Both the position numbers and the translations under genes were made by a program. Positions 1 to 9,133 of a stretch of 64,000 nt of DNA are shown here, in pieces. Under the pieces are notes generated by a model. It was not told the DNA's origin. It was given only the letters and a program-made list of their open reading frames with translations, and did not search any database. The DNA is from Methanothermobacter wolfeii (GTDB lineage Archaea > Methanobacteriota > Methanobacteria > Methanobacteriales > Methanothermobacteraceae), in NCBI RefSeq assembly GCF_025397995.1, contig NZ_CP104550.1, forward strand, positions 1,144,001-1,208,000, in the 5' to 3' direction. Position 1 is the stretch's first letter. Each line of letters begins with the position of its first letter.

Positions 1-8
1 TACCACTC

Positions 9-1493
9 CTAATTGTCTGATGGTTTTAAGGGTTTTGCAAACTGCCTCTCAACCTTTTGCCTGTGTATGGAGTTCATTGTACAGAAGGGGACTATTCTTC
101 CATCTGGAAGTGCATAGTGAATCACGCACCTTCTAACCCGCTCTATGTCAAAGTTCCATGGGTCCATGAAGTGCATGCAGGAAATCAGGAGGGTGTTGTA
201 ATGGAATTCGCCGAGGGCGCTGTAGGACCTCTCCCTGAAGATTGATGTGAGTATGCTCTTTATATCCACTGATTCAGGTGCCCTTGATTTGTCAAGGGTC
301 TTCGGGAGTTCAATGGTTGACCTTGCAATTACCTTCGCCTTTGCAGCTATTCCTCCCTTCTCAATCTCCTCTTTACCCTTTTCAAGGACCTCGAAGAACC
401 TGTCAACGTCAATGAACCTTGTTATTGGGATTATCCTGTCATCCTCTATGAATATGTAGGTCGCTGTTCCACAGTGCTGGTGGCATGTGAATGTAACCTG
501 GGGTTCTCCCTCAATTGCAGCTACGAAATCAGATATGGGACGTACAGATGATGCCGGGTAGAAGTCATCGACTGCTATTTCTGAGCCTGTCTGGGCCTCT
601 ACAAGTTTCTGGAAGTCGGGTATTGTTATCCTCTGCTCCTCCACCCTGTCGGCGGGTGTTCTTCCTGCAAAGGACACTGGCTGGAAGTTAACACCCCTTA
701 TTATGTCTATGTTATCAACTGCAAAGCGTATGATGTCCCCGACCTGGTCATCGTTAAGGCCCCTTACCAGGGTTGGCACAAGTACTATCCCTAGCCCTGC
801 CTTTCTACAGTTCTCTATGGCCTGCAGCTTCAGTGGAAGAAGATTCTTACCCCTTGATACGATGTAGGGCTCCTCTGTGACACCATCAAACTGGAGGTAA
901 ACCGTGTTGAGTCCTGCCTCCCTGAGTTCAGCGGCTAGTTCGGGCTTCCTTGCAAGTCTCACGCCGTTTGTGGCTATCTGGACATGTGTGAATCCCTCTT
1001 CCCTTGCGAGTTTCACAAGGTCGACTATGTCCTTCCTTACCGTGGGCTCTCCTCCGGCGTACTGGATCGCAGGTGTCGGGACCGGCCTGTTCCTTCGAAG
1101 GTTGCGAAGCATTTCCCTTATTTCTTCGTATTCCGGTTCATAGAGGTAATTTGACACGGCTGCATTGGCAAAACAGATGGGACATTTAAGATTGCATCGA
1201 TTGGTGACATCAATAAGACCAAGGACCGTGTGACTCTTATGTTCCGGGCAGAGCCCACAGTCAAGGGGGCAGCCCTTCAGGGGGTCTGTCTGTGGATTTA
1301 AGAGGCCTTCACCCTCCTCATCGTATTCTTCTGCCTTCCTGTAAATCTTGGAATTGCTCCAGTAAACATTTTCAAAGTCTCCATGTTCCGGGCATTCCTT
1401 TCTTATAAGAACCCTGCCCTCTTCCTCAAGGACCTCTGCATCAACCGGTCTGAGGCATTCGGGGCATAGGCTCTTTGTTTTCTTTATTACCAC
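9..1493 (-). CDS. tes: Radical SAM tetraether lipid synthase (Tes-like)
   Basis: Radical SAM enzyme of the family typified by MJ0619, which couples two archaeol lipids through their phytanyl tails to make tetraethers (GDGT). Counting from the longest reading frame (start 1502), Cys13, Cys16 and Cys37 look like a rubredoxin-type iron site, Cys78, Cys82 and Cys85 form a second cysteine group, and CNLKCPIC (103-110) is the CxxxCxxC SAM-cluster motif. A further Cys-rich region lies near the C-terminus. The length, about 494 residues, fits the family. I prefer the GTG at 1493 because AGGTGA lies 5 nt before it; the GTG at 1502 has no ribosome site. The gene diverges from carS, another membrane-lipid gene, which supports the call. 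The exact product (GDGT or macrocyclic archaeol) cannot be read from sequence. Confidence 0.75.
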   Translation of the reverse strand: MVIKKTKSLCPECLRPVDAEVLEEEGRVLIRKECPEHGDFENVYWSNSKIYRKAEEYDEEGEGLLNPQTDPLKGCPLDCGLCPEHKSHTVLGLIDVTNRCNLKCPICFANAAVSNYLYEPEYEEIREMLRNLRRNRPVPTPAIQYAGGEPTVRKDIVDLVKLAREEGFTHVQIATNGVRLARKPELAAELREAGLNTVYLQFDGVTEEPYIVSRGKNLLPLKLQAIENCRKAGLGIVLVPTLVRGLNDDQVGDIIRFAVDNIDIIRGVNFQPVSFAGRTPADRVEEQRITIPDFQKLVEAQTGSEIAVDDFYPASSVRPISDFVAAIEGEPQVTFTCHQHCGTATYIFIEDDRIIPITRFIDVDRFFEVLEKGKEEIEKGGIAAKAKVIARSTIELPKTLDKSRAPESVDIKSILTSIFRERSYSALGEFHYNTLLISCMHFMDPWNFDIERVRRCVIHYALPDGRIVPFCTMNSIHRQKVERQFAKPLKPSDN

Positions 1494-1549
1494 AACAGTC
1501 ACCTGTTTAATCTGAGTATCAAAAAATCATCAATTTCCATCGGCAAAGA

Positions 1550-1578
1550 TTATATAGCTGATCTGTGAAATTACAGAT
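1550..1578. promoter_or_regulatory. TATA box and inverted repeat between tes and carS
   Basis: A near-symmetrical TATA element, TTATATAG (1550-1557), lies between the divergent lipid genes. It is followed at 1561-1578 by ATCTGT-6 nt-ACAGAT, a perfect 6-bp inverted repeat, placed about where transcription towards carS would start. The element could serve either gene; the tes start lies about 60 nt to the other side. A repressor site is an inference from position only. Confidence 0.35.
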
Positions 1579-1649
1579 TCATAGTCTCTAAACTGATACC
1601 TAATGGTGTTTTTACGATGATCCTAATAAAATTTATGTGAGGTGTAGCT

Positions 1650-2165
1650 TTGAATACCGATATCATCAATATTATAGATGTTCTCCATGTAATATATTTT
1701 ATGCTGCCGGCCTACCTGGCCAATATGAGTGCCCTTGTCTTTGGTGGGGGTAAACCCCTTGATATGGGGGTCGCCCTTGCCGATGGCAAGCGTCTCATAG
1801 GAGACGGGGCAACCTGGAGGGGTACAGGTGCAGGGACATGTGTAGGTCTAATTGTGGGAGGACTTCAGGGTTTCATCTCAGGTTCGGTGCTTGCAGGTGC
1901 ACTTACTGGTCTGCTACTTGGCCTTGGAGCCCTTCTGGGTGATGCTGCTGGAAGTTTCATTAAAAGGAGGATTGGTATAGAGAGAGGGCGTCCCGCCCCC
2001 ATCCTTGACCAGCTTGATTTTGTATTCGGGGCCCTATTGCTTGTCTCACCCCTCGTAAACCTCCCGCTATATTATATCGTCCTTATAATGGTAATCACCG
2101 TGGTGCTTCACCTTTCAGCCAATATAGTAGCATACCTCATGGGTATGAAGGATGTCTGGTACTGA
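1650..2165 (+). CDS. carS: CDP-archaeol synthase (DUF46/CarS)
   Basis: CTP-dependent enzyme that activates unsaturated archaeol to CDP-archaeol, the precursor of archaeal polar lipids, in the cytoplasmic membrane. The 171-residue product matches the family length. It has hydrophobic segments near residues 10-30, 60-75, 80-100 and 125-165. The conserved family block is seen as PLDMGVALADGKRLIGDG followed by TWRG, and a second block follows at RRIGIERGRPAPILDQLD. The start is a TTG at 1650 with GAGGTG 5 nt upstream. It stands alone, divergent from the tetraether-synthase gene, so the two lipid steps share one control region. Confidence 0.88.
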   Translation: MNTDIINIIDVLHVIYFMLPAYLANMSALVFGGGKPLDMGVALADGKRLIGDGATWRGTGAGTCVGLIVGGLQGFISGSVLAGALTGLLLGLGALLGDAAGSFIKRRIGIERGRPAPILDQLDFVFGALLLVSPLVNLPLYYIVLIMVITVVLHLSANIVAYLMGMKDVWY

Positions 2166-2279
2166 AGAACCTTCAGCCATGATTCTCTTCAGCAGACCAT
2201 CAGTTCCTTTTTACATTTAACATCAGCCCCCTCGAGATTAAGGGGATAAGGGTTCCGGCTCAAAAACTGGAACTGGGCA
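2166..2279. terminator. Convergent spacer with weak hairpin
   Basis: The spacer between carS and the convergent M14-like gene contains GTTCC (2252-2256) pairing with GGAAC (2269-2273) and a CCCCCT/AGGGG pair near 2226-2244. These could form short hairpins ending both transcripts. There is no long T-run, so the call is weak. Confidence 0.25.
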
Positions 2280-2945
2280 TCATTTAAGGTCCTCACCCGA
2301 GACCATGAGGAGTTTAAGTGTCTTCATGAACACCTCCCATGATGAAGACCACTCAGGGACCTCATAGACCAGGGTGGGGTAGCCTGCGGCTGCAAGGGGC
2401 CTTGAGAATAGCCTCCCGGATGAACTCCTGTAACGTGTCCCTGATGGGACAGGGTAATAGTTGAATCCAGCCCCCTCAAGCCTCCGCGCGATCTCCACTG
2501 ATGCGGCGTCCATCTGGGGGGTTGCAACGTAGAAGCCCTCACCATAACCGGGTTTATGGGCGTGGGCGATTATGACAAGGTCACAGTCAGATCCCTTTAT
2601 ATCTTGGAGTATGTAGGTGGCTGCAAGGCCCTCCCCGTTGGCCCTTCCCCTGCTGAAATCCATGGGGCTGTCCTCAACTACTATGGTGTAGAGCACAACC
2701 TCAACAGGTAGGAGGGCGAATACCCTTGAAGCCCACTGGACCGGTGCAATGGAAACAGTCTCCCGCGGGTGTATCCCTGTCACAACAGCTATTTTCAGGT
2801 CCCTATCACCGTAATGGGCATAAATATCCCTTGTAACGTATCCCCTACCATCCTCTCCTATGAGGCTGTGATCTGAAAGGTTCATCAGGACAAGGGGTGC
2901 CAGTAACAGTAAAATGATGAAGATCAAAATTTTTAAGTGCTTCAA
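2280..2945 (-). CDS. Membrane-anchored M14-like peptidase or deacylase
   Basis: The product of about 221 residues begins with a hydrophobic anchor (LKHLKILIFIILLLLAPLV) and then an extracytoplasmic domain. GIHPRE is an HxxE zinc-ligand motif of the M14 carboxypeptidase/aspartoacylase type; IIAHAH and a late YEVPEW could supply the further His and catalytic Glu. The substrate is not known; surface polymers are a guess. The TTG at 2945 follows GGGAGGTC by a normal spacing and is preferred to the TTG at 2963. It is the last gene of a minus-strand operon, 19 nt after mfnF. A second M14-like secreted protein lies at 20052-20846. Confidence 0.55.
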   Translation of the reverse strand: MKHLKILIFIILLLLAPLVLMNLSDHSLIGEDGRGYVTRDIYAHYGDRDLKIAVVTGIHPRETVSIAPVQWASRVFALLPVEVVLYTIVVEDSPMDFSRGRANGEGLAATYILQDIKGSDCDLVIIAHAHKPGYGEGFYVATPQMDAASVEIARRLEGAGFNYYPVPSGTRYRSSSGRLFSRPLAAAGYPTLVYEVPEWSSSWEVFMKTLKLLMVSGEDLK

Positions 2946-2964
2946 ACCTGACCTCCCATCCAAA

Positions 2965-3987
2965 TCAGTCCTGGAGGTAATCCTCCATCAGAAGGGCTGT
3001 GCCGACGGCTGGGGCCACAACACATTCCGCTTCAGTCAGGAACTCGTCCATGGTCCTGCAGTCAAGTTCAAGTACCTCAGCAGCCCTTTTAGCAAGGACG
3101 TTCATTCCAAGGCCAGTGGCTATGACCTCCTCAAGGTTTTCACGTTCCGATACCTCTGCAATCCCCTCCGCTATCCTGAGTATCTGCTGATGGTATATGT
3201 ACTCCGATACTTCAAGGATCTCCTCTGGCTGGAGCAGGTCAAGGTCCGCGCAGAGGACCCTTGCGATCCTCAGCATGCAGTCCTCAAGGGATCTGCCCGC
3301 ACCATCAGGCGTGCTGCAGGTGTAGTCCTCCTCCCTGATGTTTCCCAGGACCCTGTGCACATCAGCCGTGATGGCGAAGAGTTCGGAGGAAACCCTGAAC
3401 CATCTCTCCCCCAGGGGGACCCTGTCAACTATGGTTGCCACGTTGCTCCTCAGGGTCCCCGTGTAGACCAGTTCACCTGTTCCGAGTCTTTCAAGGTCGT
3501 TCCGTCCCTTCGCAGCCTCGAAGCCGTCCTTTATCGGTATTATGTCTGTTGTCGTGCTGCCCACATCAACCATTATACAGTCGCTGCTCATTGCAGAGGC
3601 TATCTGGGAGGTGGCAACCCAGTTCGCCGCTGCGATGTTCATGGGGTCTGAAACCGCCCCCTCAGCATCAACCATGCCTGATAGGCTCACGTAGGCCACC
3701 GGCACATCGAAGGTCCCCTCAACCCTGTCAACGATGTCGATAACGCCCATAGCCTTGCTCGGGTAGGCGTCAACCAGTTCTGCTGTCATTGACACCCCAA
3801 CACCGTCAAGGTCCTGGATGTCATCTCCAACCATCTCCAGGAGTGTTTCTGAGAGTTCATCCTTCTTAAGCCACATCGGGAGGTACCTGAAGTCCACCCT
3901 CACCTTCTCCATCTCACCATCACTGCCAAATTCTATTATGGCCATGTCAGTGTTTGCTCCTCCAATATCAAATCCGGCGATCTTCAT
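2965..3987 (-). CDS. mfnF: Methanofuran biosynthesis protein MfnF
   Basis: ASKHA-fold (hydantoinase-A-like) protein of 340 residues, annotated in families as an H4MPT-linked C1-transfer pathway protein and shown in Methanocaldococcus to be MfnF, which condenses the furan phosphate unit with the tyramine-glutamate unit of methanofuran. Visible motifs are the N-terminal phosphate loop FDIGGANTDMA, a second nucleotide loop MVDVGSTTTDIIP (about 139-151) and a C-terminal GTALLMEDYL. The ATG at 3987 is preceded by GGTTGAT. It lies 57 nt downstream of mfnD in the same direction, and this pairing of two methanofuran genes strengthens both assignments. Confidence 0.85.
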   Translation of the reverse strand: MKIAGFDIGGANTDMAIIEFGSDGEMEKVRVDFRYLPMWLKKDELSETLLEMVGDDIQDLDGVGVSMTAELVDAYPSKAMGVIDIVDRVEGTFDVPVAYVSLSGMVDAEGAVSDPMNIAAANWVATSQIASAMSSDCIMVDVGSTTTDIIPIKDGFEAAKGRNDLERLGTGELVYTGTLRSNVATIVDRVPLGERWFRVSSELFAITADVHRVLGNIREEDYTCSTPDGAGRSLEDCMLRIARVLCADLDLLQPEEILEVSEYIYHQQILRIAEGIAEVSERENLEEVIATGLGMNVLAKRAAEVLELDCRTMDEFLTEAECVVAPAVGTALLMEDYLQD

Positions 3988-4044
3988 GAAATCAACCCAA
4001 TATTATGTCATAAAATTCCAGGTTCCAGTTTAAGCCTGATTCAT

Positions 4045-5004
4045 CTATTCAACACGGACCAGCATCCCTGAGGGTCCCTTCCTGAATGATGCTCTTCCCC
4101 TGAGCTCAACCCTATCAGGGAGCCTGCCCCCTGCAGCATCGATTATCATGCGCCCCATGTTCCTGTCAGTGAGTCTTCTGAGGCCTATGTAGGGTGTTGT
4201 TATCCTTGAGTTTATCTCAATAAGGTATGGCCTGTCTGCAAGGATAAGGTCAACTCCAACGTATCCCCTCAGACCCCCTATTGACTCGACCGCCCTGGCG
4301 GCCACCCTGAAGGCCTCCTCCATCATCTCATGGTCCATGGGTGTGTATCCACCATCATACTCCAGTGAACCGTTATTCATGATGATGTTCTGTTTATTAA
4401 GGCTGAAGGGCAGCGCCCTCCTGCCATCTGCCAGCAGACTGACGCTCACAGCCTCCCCCTCAATGAACTCCTGGATTATCATGTTATCCTGGACATCGAT
4501 CCCTTCTCCAGGTTCAAGTATCCTTATGCCCTGGCATGCTACTCCATCGGATGGTTTCACTATGACCCTGGAGTCCACTTCACCGAGATCATCTGCACCG
4601 TAGGTCTCTGGAAGCGGCACCTTTCCCCTGAGCACCCTGAAGGTCTCTGATTTATCCGAGCACAATCGCACAGCCTCCGAGTCCGATCCCAGGAGAAGCA
4701 CGTCTGAGTCTTCAATGATCCTTGTCAGCCTGTAAAGTTCCATGTCCTCCTCAGCGGCTATGAATATGCATGCATCGAAGCCTTCAAGGTTCTCCCTGAG
4801 CCATGCATCAATGGGGGTGTCGATGAGTACCGGACTGAAGGGTGATTTCAGTTCAATGTCAGAGAACCTCTCCGAGAGCAGGAACTCCACATCAAACTCA
4901 CTGAAGTCTGCAAGAAGGGCCTCGAGCATTGATTTCCCCTCAGGGAATATCTCAGGGTCATCAATACCTGAGGCTGTGGCGTATTCAAATACAAGGAGCT
5001 TCAA
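4045..5004 (-). CDS. mfnD: Tyramine-L-glutamate ligase MfnD
   Basis: ATP-grasp ligase of 319 residues that joins glutamate to tyramine in methanofuran synthesis. The ATP-grasp core is visible: [17 protein letters not shown] (nucleotide lysine and glycine-rich loop), [17 protein letters not shown], and the metal-binding end [13 protein letters not shown]. The start is a TTG at 5004 that overlaps the TGA of wecC by 4 nt (TTGA), implying translational coupling. mfnF follows in the same operon. The overlap with a nucleotide-sugar gene is notable, since ManNAc-uronate synthesis has no known link to methanofuran. Confidence 0.85.
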   Translation of the reverse strand: MKLLVFEYATASGIDDPEIFPEGKSMLEALLADFSEFDVEFLLSERFSDIELKSPFSPVLIDTPIDAWLRENLEGFDACIFIAAEEDMELYRLTRIIEDSDVLLLGSDSEAVRLCSDKSETFRVLRGKVPLPETYGADDLGEVDSRVIVKPSDGVACQGIRILEPGEGIDVQDNMIIQEFIEGEAVSVSLLADGRRALPFSLNKQNIIMNNGSLEYDGGYTPMDHEMMEEAFRVAARAVESIGGLRGYVGVDLILADRPYLIEINSRITTPYIGLRRLTDRNMGRMIIDAAGGRLPDRVELRGRASFRKGPSGMLVRVE

Positions 5005-6296
5005 GGACGCCCCACACCCCTGAAGGTTATACCAGCCTCCCTGAACCTTTCAGGGTCCAGCACGGGCCTTGTGCATATGAATATTCCCCCCTTTATCATT
5101 TCGGGGGTTATATCAAGGTATTCGCTGTGGTCCGTCATCAGGACGGCGCAGTCCGAGTCAAGGGCCTCCTCAAGGGTGACGGGCTCGGCACCCATGGATC
5201 TTATAAATTCAGGGTTAACATGGGGGTCATTTACAAGTACCTCAGCGCCCTCTGCAAGCAGTGATGCTACAAGTGGCTTTGATGGCGTCTCCCTTGCATC
5301 CGCAACATCACCCTTATATGCAACTCCAAGCACACCGACGCTTGAACCCCTAAGATCCTTGCCTGCAGCCTTAAGGGCATCCCTGATGATTTCAAGGACA
5401 TGGAAGGGCATTGATTCATTGACCTCCCTGGCTGTCCTTATAAGGCGGGCCTCGGCACCCCTTCTCTCGGCCATTTCAACTATGAAGTAGGGGTCTATTG
5501 AGAGGCAGTGGCCGCCCACTCCCGGACCCGGTGTGTGTATGTTGACCCTGGGGTGGTGGTTGGCTGCCTCTATTGCCCTTATGGCATCCACGCCAAGGGC
5601 CTCGCATATGACGGCCAGTTCATTTGCAAGGGCGATGTTGGTGTCCCTGTAGGTGTTCTCCATGAGCTTAACCATCTCAGCTGTCATTATATCATCAACA
5701 ATTATCACCTCACCCGAGGTCATCCTCCTGTAGAGTTCAGCCGCCCTCTCAGAACTCTTCCTGTCAATCCCTCCTATCACCCTTGCATTGTGCTGCATTT
5801 CATAGAGGGTGTTGTTGGGGAGGGCCCTTTCCGGTGTGTAGGCAAGGCCGAAGTCCTCTGAAACCCTGAGACCCGTACTTTCAAGTATGGGCAGTACGAC
5901 CTCCTGACATGCGCCAGGGGGCACCGTGCTCTCCACTATAACAAGATCCCCTTTTTTAAGACCCTTTGAGATGGTCTCGGCTGCTGATATGACCGCGGAG
6001 AGGTCTGAGGTTTTATCACTGTTTACGGGTGTGGGTACAACGACTATCATGACATTTGATTTTCTTGCAGCCCCAGCACAATCTGTGGTCGCCTGGAGCC
6101 TCCCCATTCCAACGACTTCCATGACGAGTTCCTCCAGTCCGGGCTCCATTACGGGTGATCTTCCAATGTTCACCTTTTCAACGGTCTCACTGTTTATATC
6201 AACACCAGTGACATTGAATCCTGCCCTTGCAAATAGTGCTGCCGTTGGAAGACCTATGTGGCCCAGTCCGAATACTGCTATCCTGTAATCATCCAA
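5001..6296 (-). CDS. wecC: UDP-N-acetyl-D-mannosamine dehydrogenase
   Basis: NAD-dependent dehydrogenase that oxidises UDP-ManNAc to UDP-ManNAc-uronate. The N-terminal Rossmann loop [18 protein letters not shown], the VVVPTPVN and ESTVPPG segments, the catalytic-cysteine region [14 protein letters not shown] and the C-terminal [16 protein letters not shown] all match the UDP-sugar dehydrogenase family. The start is placed at the TTG at 6296 (431 residues), because GGGAGGT lies 6-7 nt before it. The longer frame from 6335 would overlap wecB and has no ribosome site. It lies 16 nt after wecB and overlaps mfnD. Confidence 0.9.
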   Translation of the reverse strand: MDDYRIAVFGLGHIGLPTAALFARAGFNVTGVDINSETVEKVNIGRSPVMEPGLEELVMEVVGMGRLQATTDCAGAARKSNVMIVVVPTPVNSDKTSDLSAVISAAETISKGLKKGDLVIVESTVPPGACQEVVLPILESTGLRVSEDFGLAYTPERALPNNTLYEMQHNARVIGGIDRKSSERAAELYRRMTSGEVIIVDDIMTAEMVKLMENTYRDTNIALANELAVICEALGVDAIRAIEAANHHPRVNIHTPGPGVGGHCLSIDPYFIVEMAERRGAEARLIRTAREVNESMPFHVLEIIRDALKAAGKDLRGSSVGVLGVAYKGDVADARETPSKPLVASLLAEGAEVLVNDPHVNPEFIRSMGAEPVTLEEALDSDCAVLMTDHSEYLDITPEMIKGGIFICTRPVLDPERFREAGITFRGVGRP

Positions 6297-6312
6297 GATA
6301 ATACCTCCCTGA

Positions 6313-7620
6313 TTATCGTGTCTCAATAAGGACATGGGTTCCCCTAAGGTTCACCCCTTCAGCAGGGAAAACGGGTTCCCCCTCACAATCGTATATCATC
6401 CTTATAACCGCATCATGTCTCCTTCTGAATTCTCCTGCCGTGACGTCCTCATCAACCCGGACAAGTTTCCTCCTGAAAGACCCTGTAACCTCACGGGGAG
6501 GCTCCATTCCAAGTCTTCCCTCCCTGTAAAGCCTAATGGTTTCATCAAGTATCCTCTCTGATGCGTGACCATCACCGTAGGGGTTATCAGCCTCCATCAT
6601 CCTGTCCCTGAATTCAGGGTCCTCCAGTATCTTCCTGGCCGTTGATATGATTCTATCCCTGTCTGCTCCCACTAGGATGTTGCCCCCTGCATCAACGGTC
6701 TCGGGACGTTCTGTGTTGTACCTGAGTGTCAGGCAGGGTACATTGAATGTTATGGCCTCCTCCTGGAGCCCCCCTGAGTCAGTCAGGATCATGAATGAGT
6801 TTGAGAGCAGGAGAAGGAAGTCAAGGTAACCCATGGGTTTATGGATGGAGACATGGTCAGCCTCCATGAGCTTCCTGTAGAGTCCCTGCTCCTCAAGGTT
6901 CTTCCTTGTCCTTGGATGGACAGGGAATACTATCCTGAATTCCCTGAGTTCAAGGACAGCCTCAATGATCGATCTGAGCCTCTCAGGGTTATCAACATTC
7001 TCTGCCCTGTGGAGGGTGAGCACCACCAGCTTCTCATCATCCTGAAATCCTGAAAGGACCTCTGAACTCCTGGAGGCGATTTCAATGTTCCTTAAACATG
7101 CATCGACCACGGTGTTCCCTGTTATGAAGACGTTATCCGGGTCAGCGCCCTCCATGAGGAGGTTTATGCCTGATTCCTCAGTCGGGACGTAGTAGAGTTT
7201 TGAGCAGGCATCTGCAACCATCCTGTTTATCTCCTCTGGCATGGTCCTGTCAAAGGATCTGAGGCCAGCTTCAACATGCCCCACCGGGATGTGGAGTTTC
7301 ACCGCTGCAAGGGCACCTGCAAGTACCGCGTTGGTGTCCCCCTGGACCATTACTATGTCAGGTTCTTCCTCTGCAAGGACCTCCTCTATGCCCCTGAGCA
7401 TCTCTGCAGTCATTTCACCATGGCTCCCTGACCCGGCCCCTATATTGTGGTGAGGTGATGGGAGTTCAAGGTCGATGAAGAACTGGTCAGACATTTCATG
7501 GTCATAGTGCTGACCTGTATGGATGAGTGTGAATTCAAGGCCGCGCCTCCTGATTTCATCTATGACCGGCGCCATCTTGATTATTTCGGGTCTTGTTCCA
7601 AGAACAACAGCTATCTTCAT
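6313..7620 (-). CDS. wecB: UDP-N-acetylglucosamine 2-epimerase
   Basis: Epimerase converting UDP-GlcNAc to UDP-ManNAc, feeding wecC directly downstream. The family signature [13 protein letters not shown] is at the N-terminus, with [28 protein letters not shown] and the C-domain [11 protein letters not shown] and RYNTERPET. The ATG at 7620 with GTGAT upstream gives 435 residues. The usual fold ends near residue 365, so about 65-70 extra residues ([16 protein letters not shown] onward to HVLIETR) form a C-terminal extension that I cannot assign. The products may serve surface glycan or the pseudomurein sugar pathway; that is inference. Confidence 0.9.
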   Translation of the reverse strand: MKIAVVLGTRPEIIKMAPVIDEIRRRGLEFTLIHTGQHYDHEMSDQFFIDLELPSPHHNIGAGSGSHGEMTAEMLRGIEEVLAEEEPDIVMVQGDTNAVLAGALAAVKLHIPVGHVEAGLRSFDRTMPEEINRMVADACSKLYYVPTEESGINLLMEGADPDNVFITGNTVVDACLRNIEIASRSSEVLSGFQDDEKLVVLTLHRAENVDNPERLRSIIEAVLELREFRIVFPVHPRTRKNLEEQGLYRKLMEADHVSIHKPMGYLDFLLLLSNSFMILTDSGGLQEEAITFNVPCLTLRYNTERPETVDAGGNILVGADRDRIISTARKILEDPEFRDRMMEADNPYGDGHASERILDETIRLYREGRLGMEPPREVTGSFRRKLVRVDEDVTAGEFRRRHDAVIRMIYDCEGEPVFPAEGVNLRGTHVLIETR

Positions 7621-7641
7621 GTCAATCACATCATGCATTTT

Positions 7642-8982
7642 TTATTTTCTCCTTCTCTGAGCCCTGTACTGATCTATCAGTTTAAGTAGCTCTTCTTCTT
7701 CCCTTTTCTTTCTCTTTTCATTCAATCTGTTTTTCCATTTTTTTATTTCAGTATTTAAATCTTGAGTTCTGACCGAACCGAAGTCGTTGTATATTTCTAC
7801 ATCGATTGATCTGGCAGATATTACAGGGATATCGCCGTCTTCAAGGACCTCAAGGGCCTGGTGTGACATTTTATCCTCTGTGATTATTGCCCTTGGACCT
7901 ATATCCCGCAGTATGCTTGCTGTCTGTGAACCTCCACCCTCCGGGCTTCGCAGGAGGAGGACGTCACCCCTCTTTATCTTCCACTTCGAGCATGCCCTCC
8001 TGATCCCGTCCCTTGTGAAGGTGTCAATTATCTTGACCGGTGTTTTATCAGGTGAAAACTCCATGTCCCTTATCCTAAGGAGAGAGTCCAGGTTCCTTTC
8101 AAGGGCCATCCTCCTGGATTTTTCCTCATTGTACTTCTTCTGGAGCTTGTCTATGACCTTGAGCTTATGGGAAAGTTCCCTGTTCAGTAGAAGGTCCCTT
8201 GAGTATTCATAGTGGAGTCTATCAAGCTTTGACTTCAGCCTTGACTTCTCATCCCTCAGTTCCCGGATCCTCTTTTTGAGTGACCTGTTTTCATTTTCAA
8301 GTTTCTCGATAAGCAGCCTCTGGTGCTTTATGGTTGACCTCTGGGTCCTCAGGGTCCTTTTAAGTTTATCTATGTCAGCCTCTGGTTTTTCCCCCGCCTG
8401 CTCCCTGATAACCTCCACGGGTTCCTGCTTGTCGGTTACAAGCTTTATGGCCTCTGCTACCGGTTTACCTGTTATAACAAGGCCCTTGATCTTCAGTTCA
8501 TCAGCCTCACCTATATCCAGATCCTCAAGTTTTTTTTCGATCTGCCTGAGTTTCATTTCATGGTGCCTGTAGGCCCTTACCGCTGCTGCAAGGGCATCCC
8601 TTTCATGGGAGTTCTCAGGGGTGGATTCTGAGTCGCTCAGGAACTCCGATACAAGCTCGTTCTTGAATGATATCGTCAGGACCCTTTCAGGAGTGCAAAG
8701 TTTTGCATTGAGCATTGAAGCTATCCTTCTAACGGCTTCAGGGGCCGGGTGGACGTCTGATGCCACCACGATCGCCCTTCCATGCTCTATTATCCTGTTT
8801 ATAATATCCGATCTTGAGGCCTCCTTCATGCTCCCCAGGTAGAGCAGCCTGCCCCTGAGGTCAATTATTGCAAGTCCGACCGTGAGTCCCGGGTCGATGC
8901 CTGCAATGATGAAGGGTTTTCCATTTTCAAATCTTTCAGGGCCTTTATCCTGCAGCTTATTACTCCTCCATAATATTTCCAT
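7642..8982 (-). CDS. DUF460 protein, RNase H-like fold with coiled coil
   Basis: The product (446 residues from the ATG at 8982) starts with an RNase H-like nuclease-type segment, AGIDPGLTVGLAIIDLRG, followed by ASDVHPAP and NSHERDALAAAV, as expected for the archaeal DUF460 family. A long coiled coil rich in Glu, Lys and Arg spans roughly residues 180-290. The C-terminal domain (DVLLLRSPEGGGSQTA) is the other half of the family, and the tail is very basic. The molecular role is not established; a nucleic-acid role is inferred from the fold. The frame is open upstream to 9069, but that stretch is repeat-rich and unlikely to be coding. The true start is uncertain. Confidence 0.7.
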   Translation of the reverse strand: MEILWRSNKLQDKGPERFENGKPFIIAGIDPGLTVGLAIIDLRGRLLYLGSMKEASRSDIINRIIEHGRAIVVASDVHPAPEAVRRIASMLNAKLCTPERVLTISFKNELVSEFLSDSESTPENSHERDALAAAVRAYRHHEMKLRQIEKKLEDLDIGEADELKIKGLVITGKPVAEAIKLVTDKQEPVEVIREQAGEKPEADIDKLKRTLRTQRSTIKHQRLLIEKLENENRSLKKRIRELRDEKSRLKSKLDRLHYEYSRDLLLNRELSHKLKVIDKLQKKYNEEKSRRMALERNLDSLLRIRDMEFSPDKTPVKIIDTFTRDGIRRACSKWKIKRGDVLLLRSPEGGGSQTASILRDIGPRAIITEDKMSHQALEVLEDGDIPVISARSIDVEIYNDFGSVRTQDLNTEIKKWKNRLNEKRKKREEEELLKLIDQYRAQRRRK

Positions 8983-9017
8983 GCTGTGCTTGTGAATGAT
9001 ACTCTGTCCAATAAAAT

Positions 9018-9103
9018 ATTTAGAGTTTCGGGACACACAAAGACTCCGCAGAGAAACCCACACCAACATTTAGAGTTCCAGATACACAAACACTTCCGGA
9101 GAG
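9018..9103. repeat. Imperfect tandem repeat upstream of DUF460 gene
   Basis: Two copies of about 36 nt (9018-9053 and 9068-9103), 50 nt apart, share ATTTAGAGTT, then ACACAAA, CTCC or TTCC and GAG segments. They lie in the spacer between truA and the DUF460 gene, just ahead of the most likely start. They may be a duplicated promoter or leader segment. Confidence 0.6.
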
Positions 9104-9133
9104 GTACATTCACTTCCATGATTCCTGATTGGG

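Noticed and set aside
2914-3651. 245-codon plus-strand frame
   Set aside because: Antisense to mfnF; the mfnF motifs are unmistakable and the opposite frame has no start signal.
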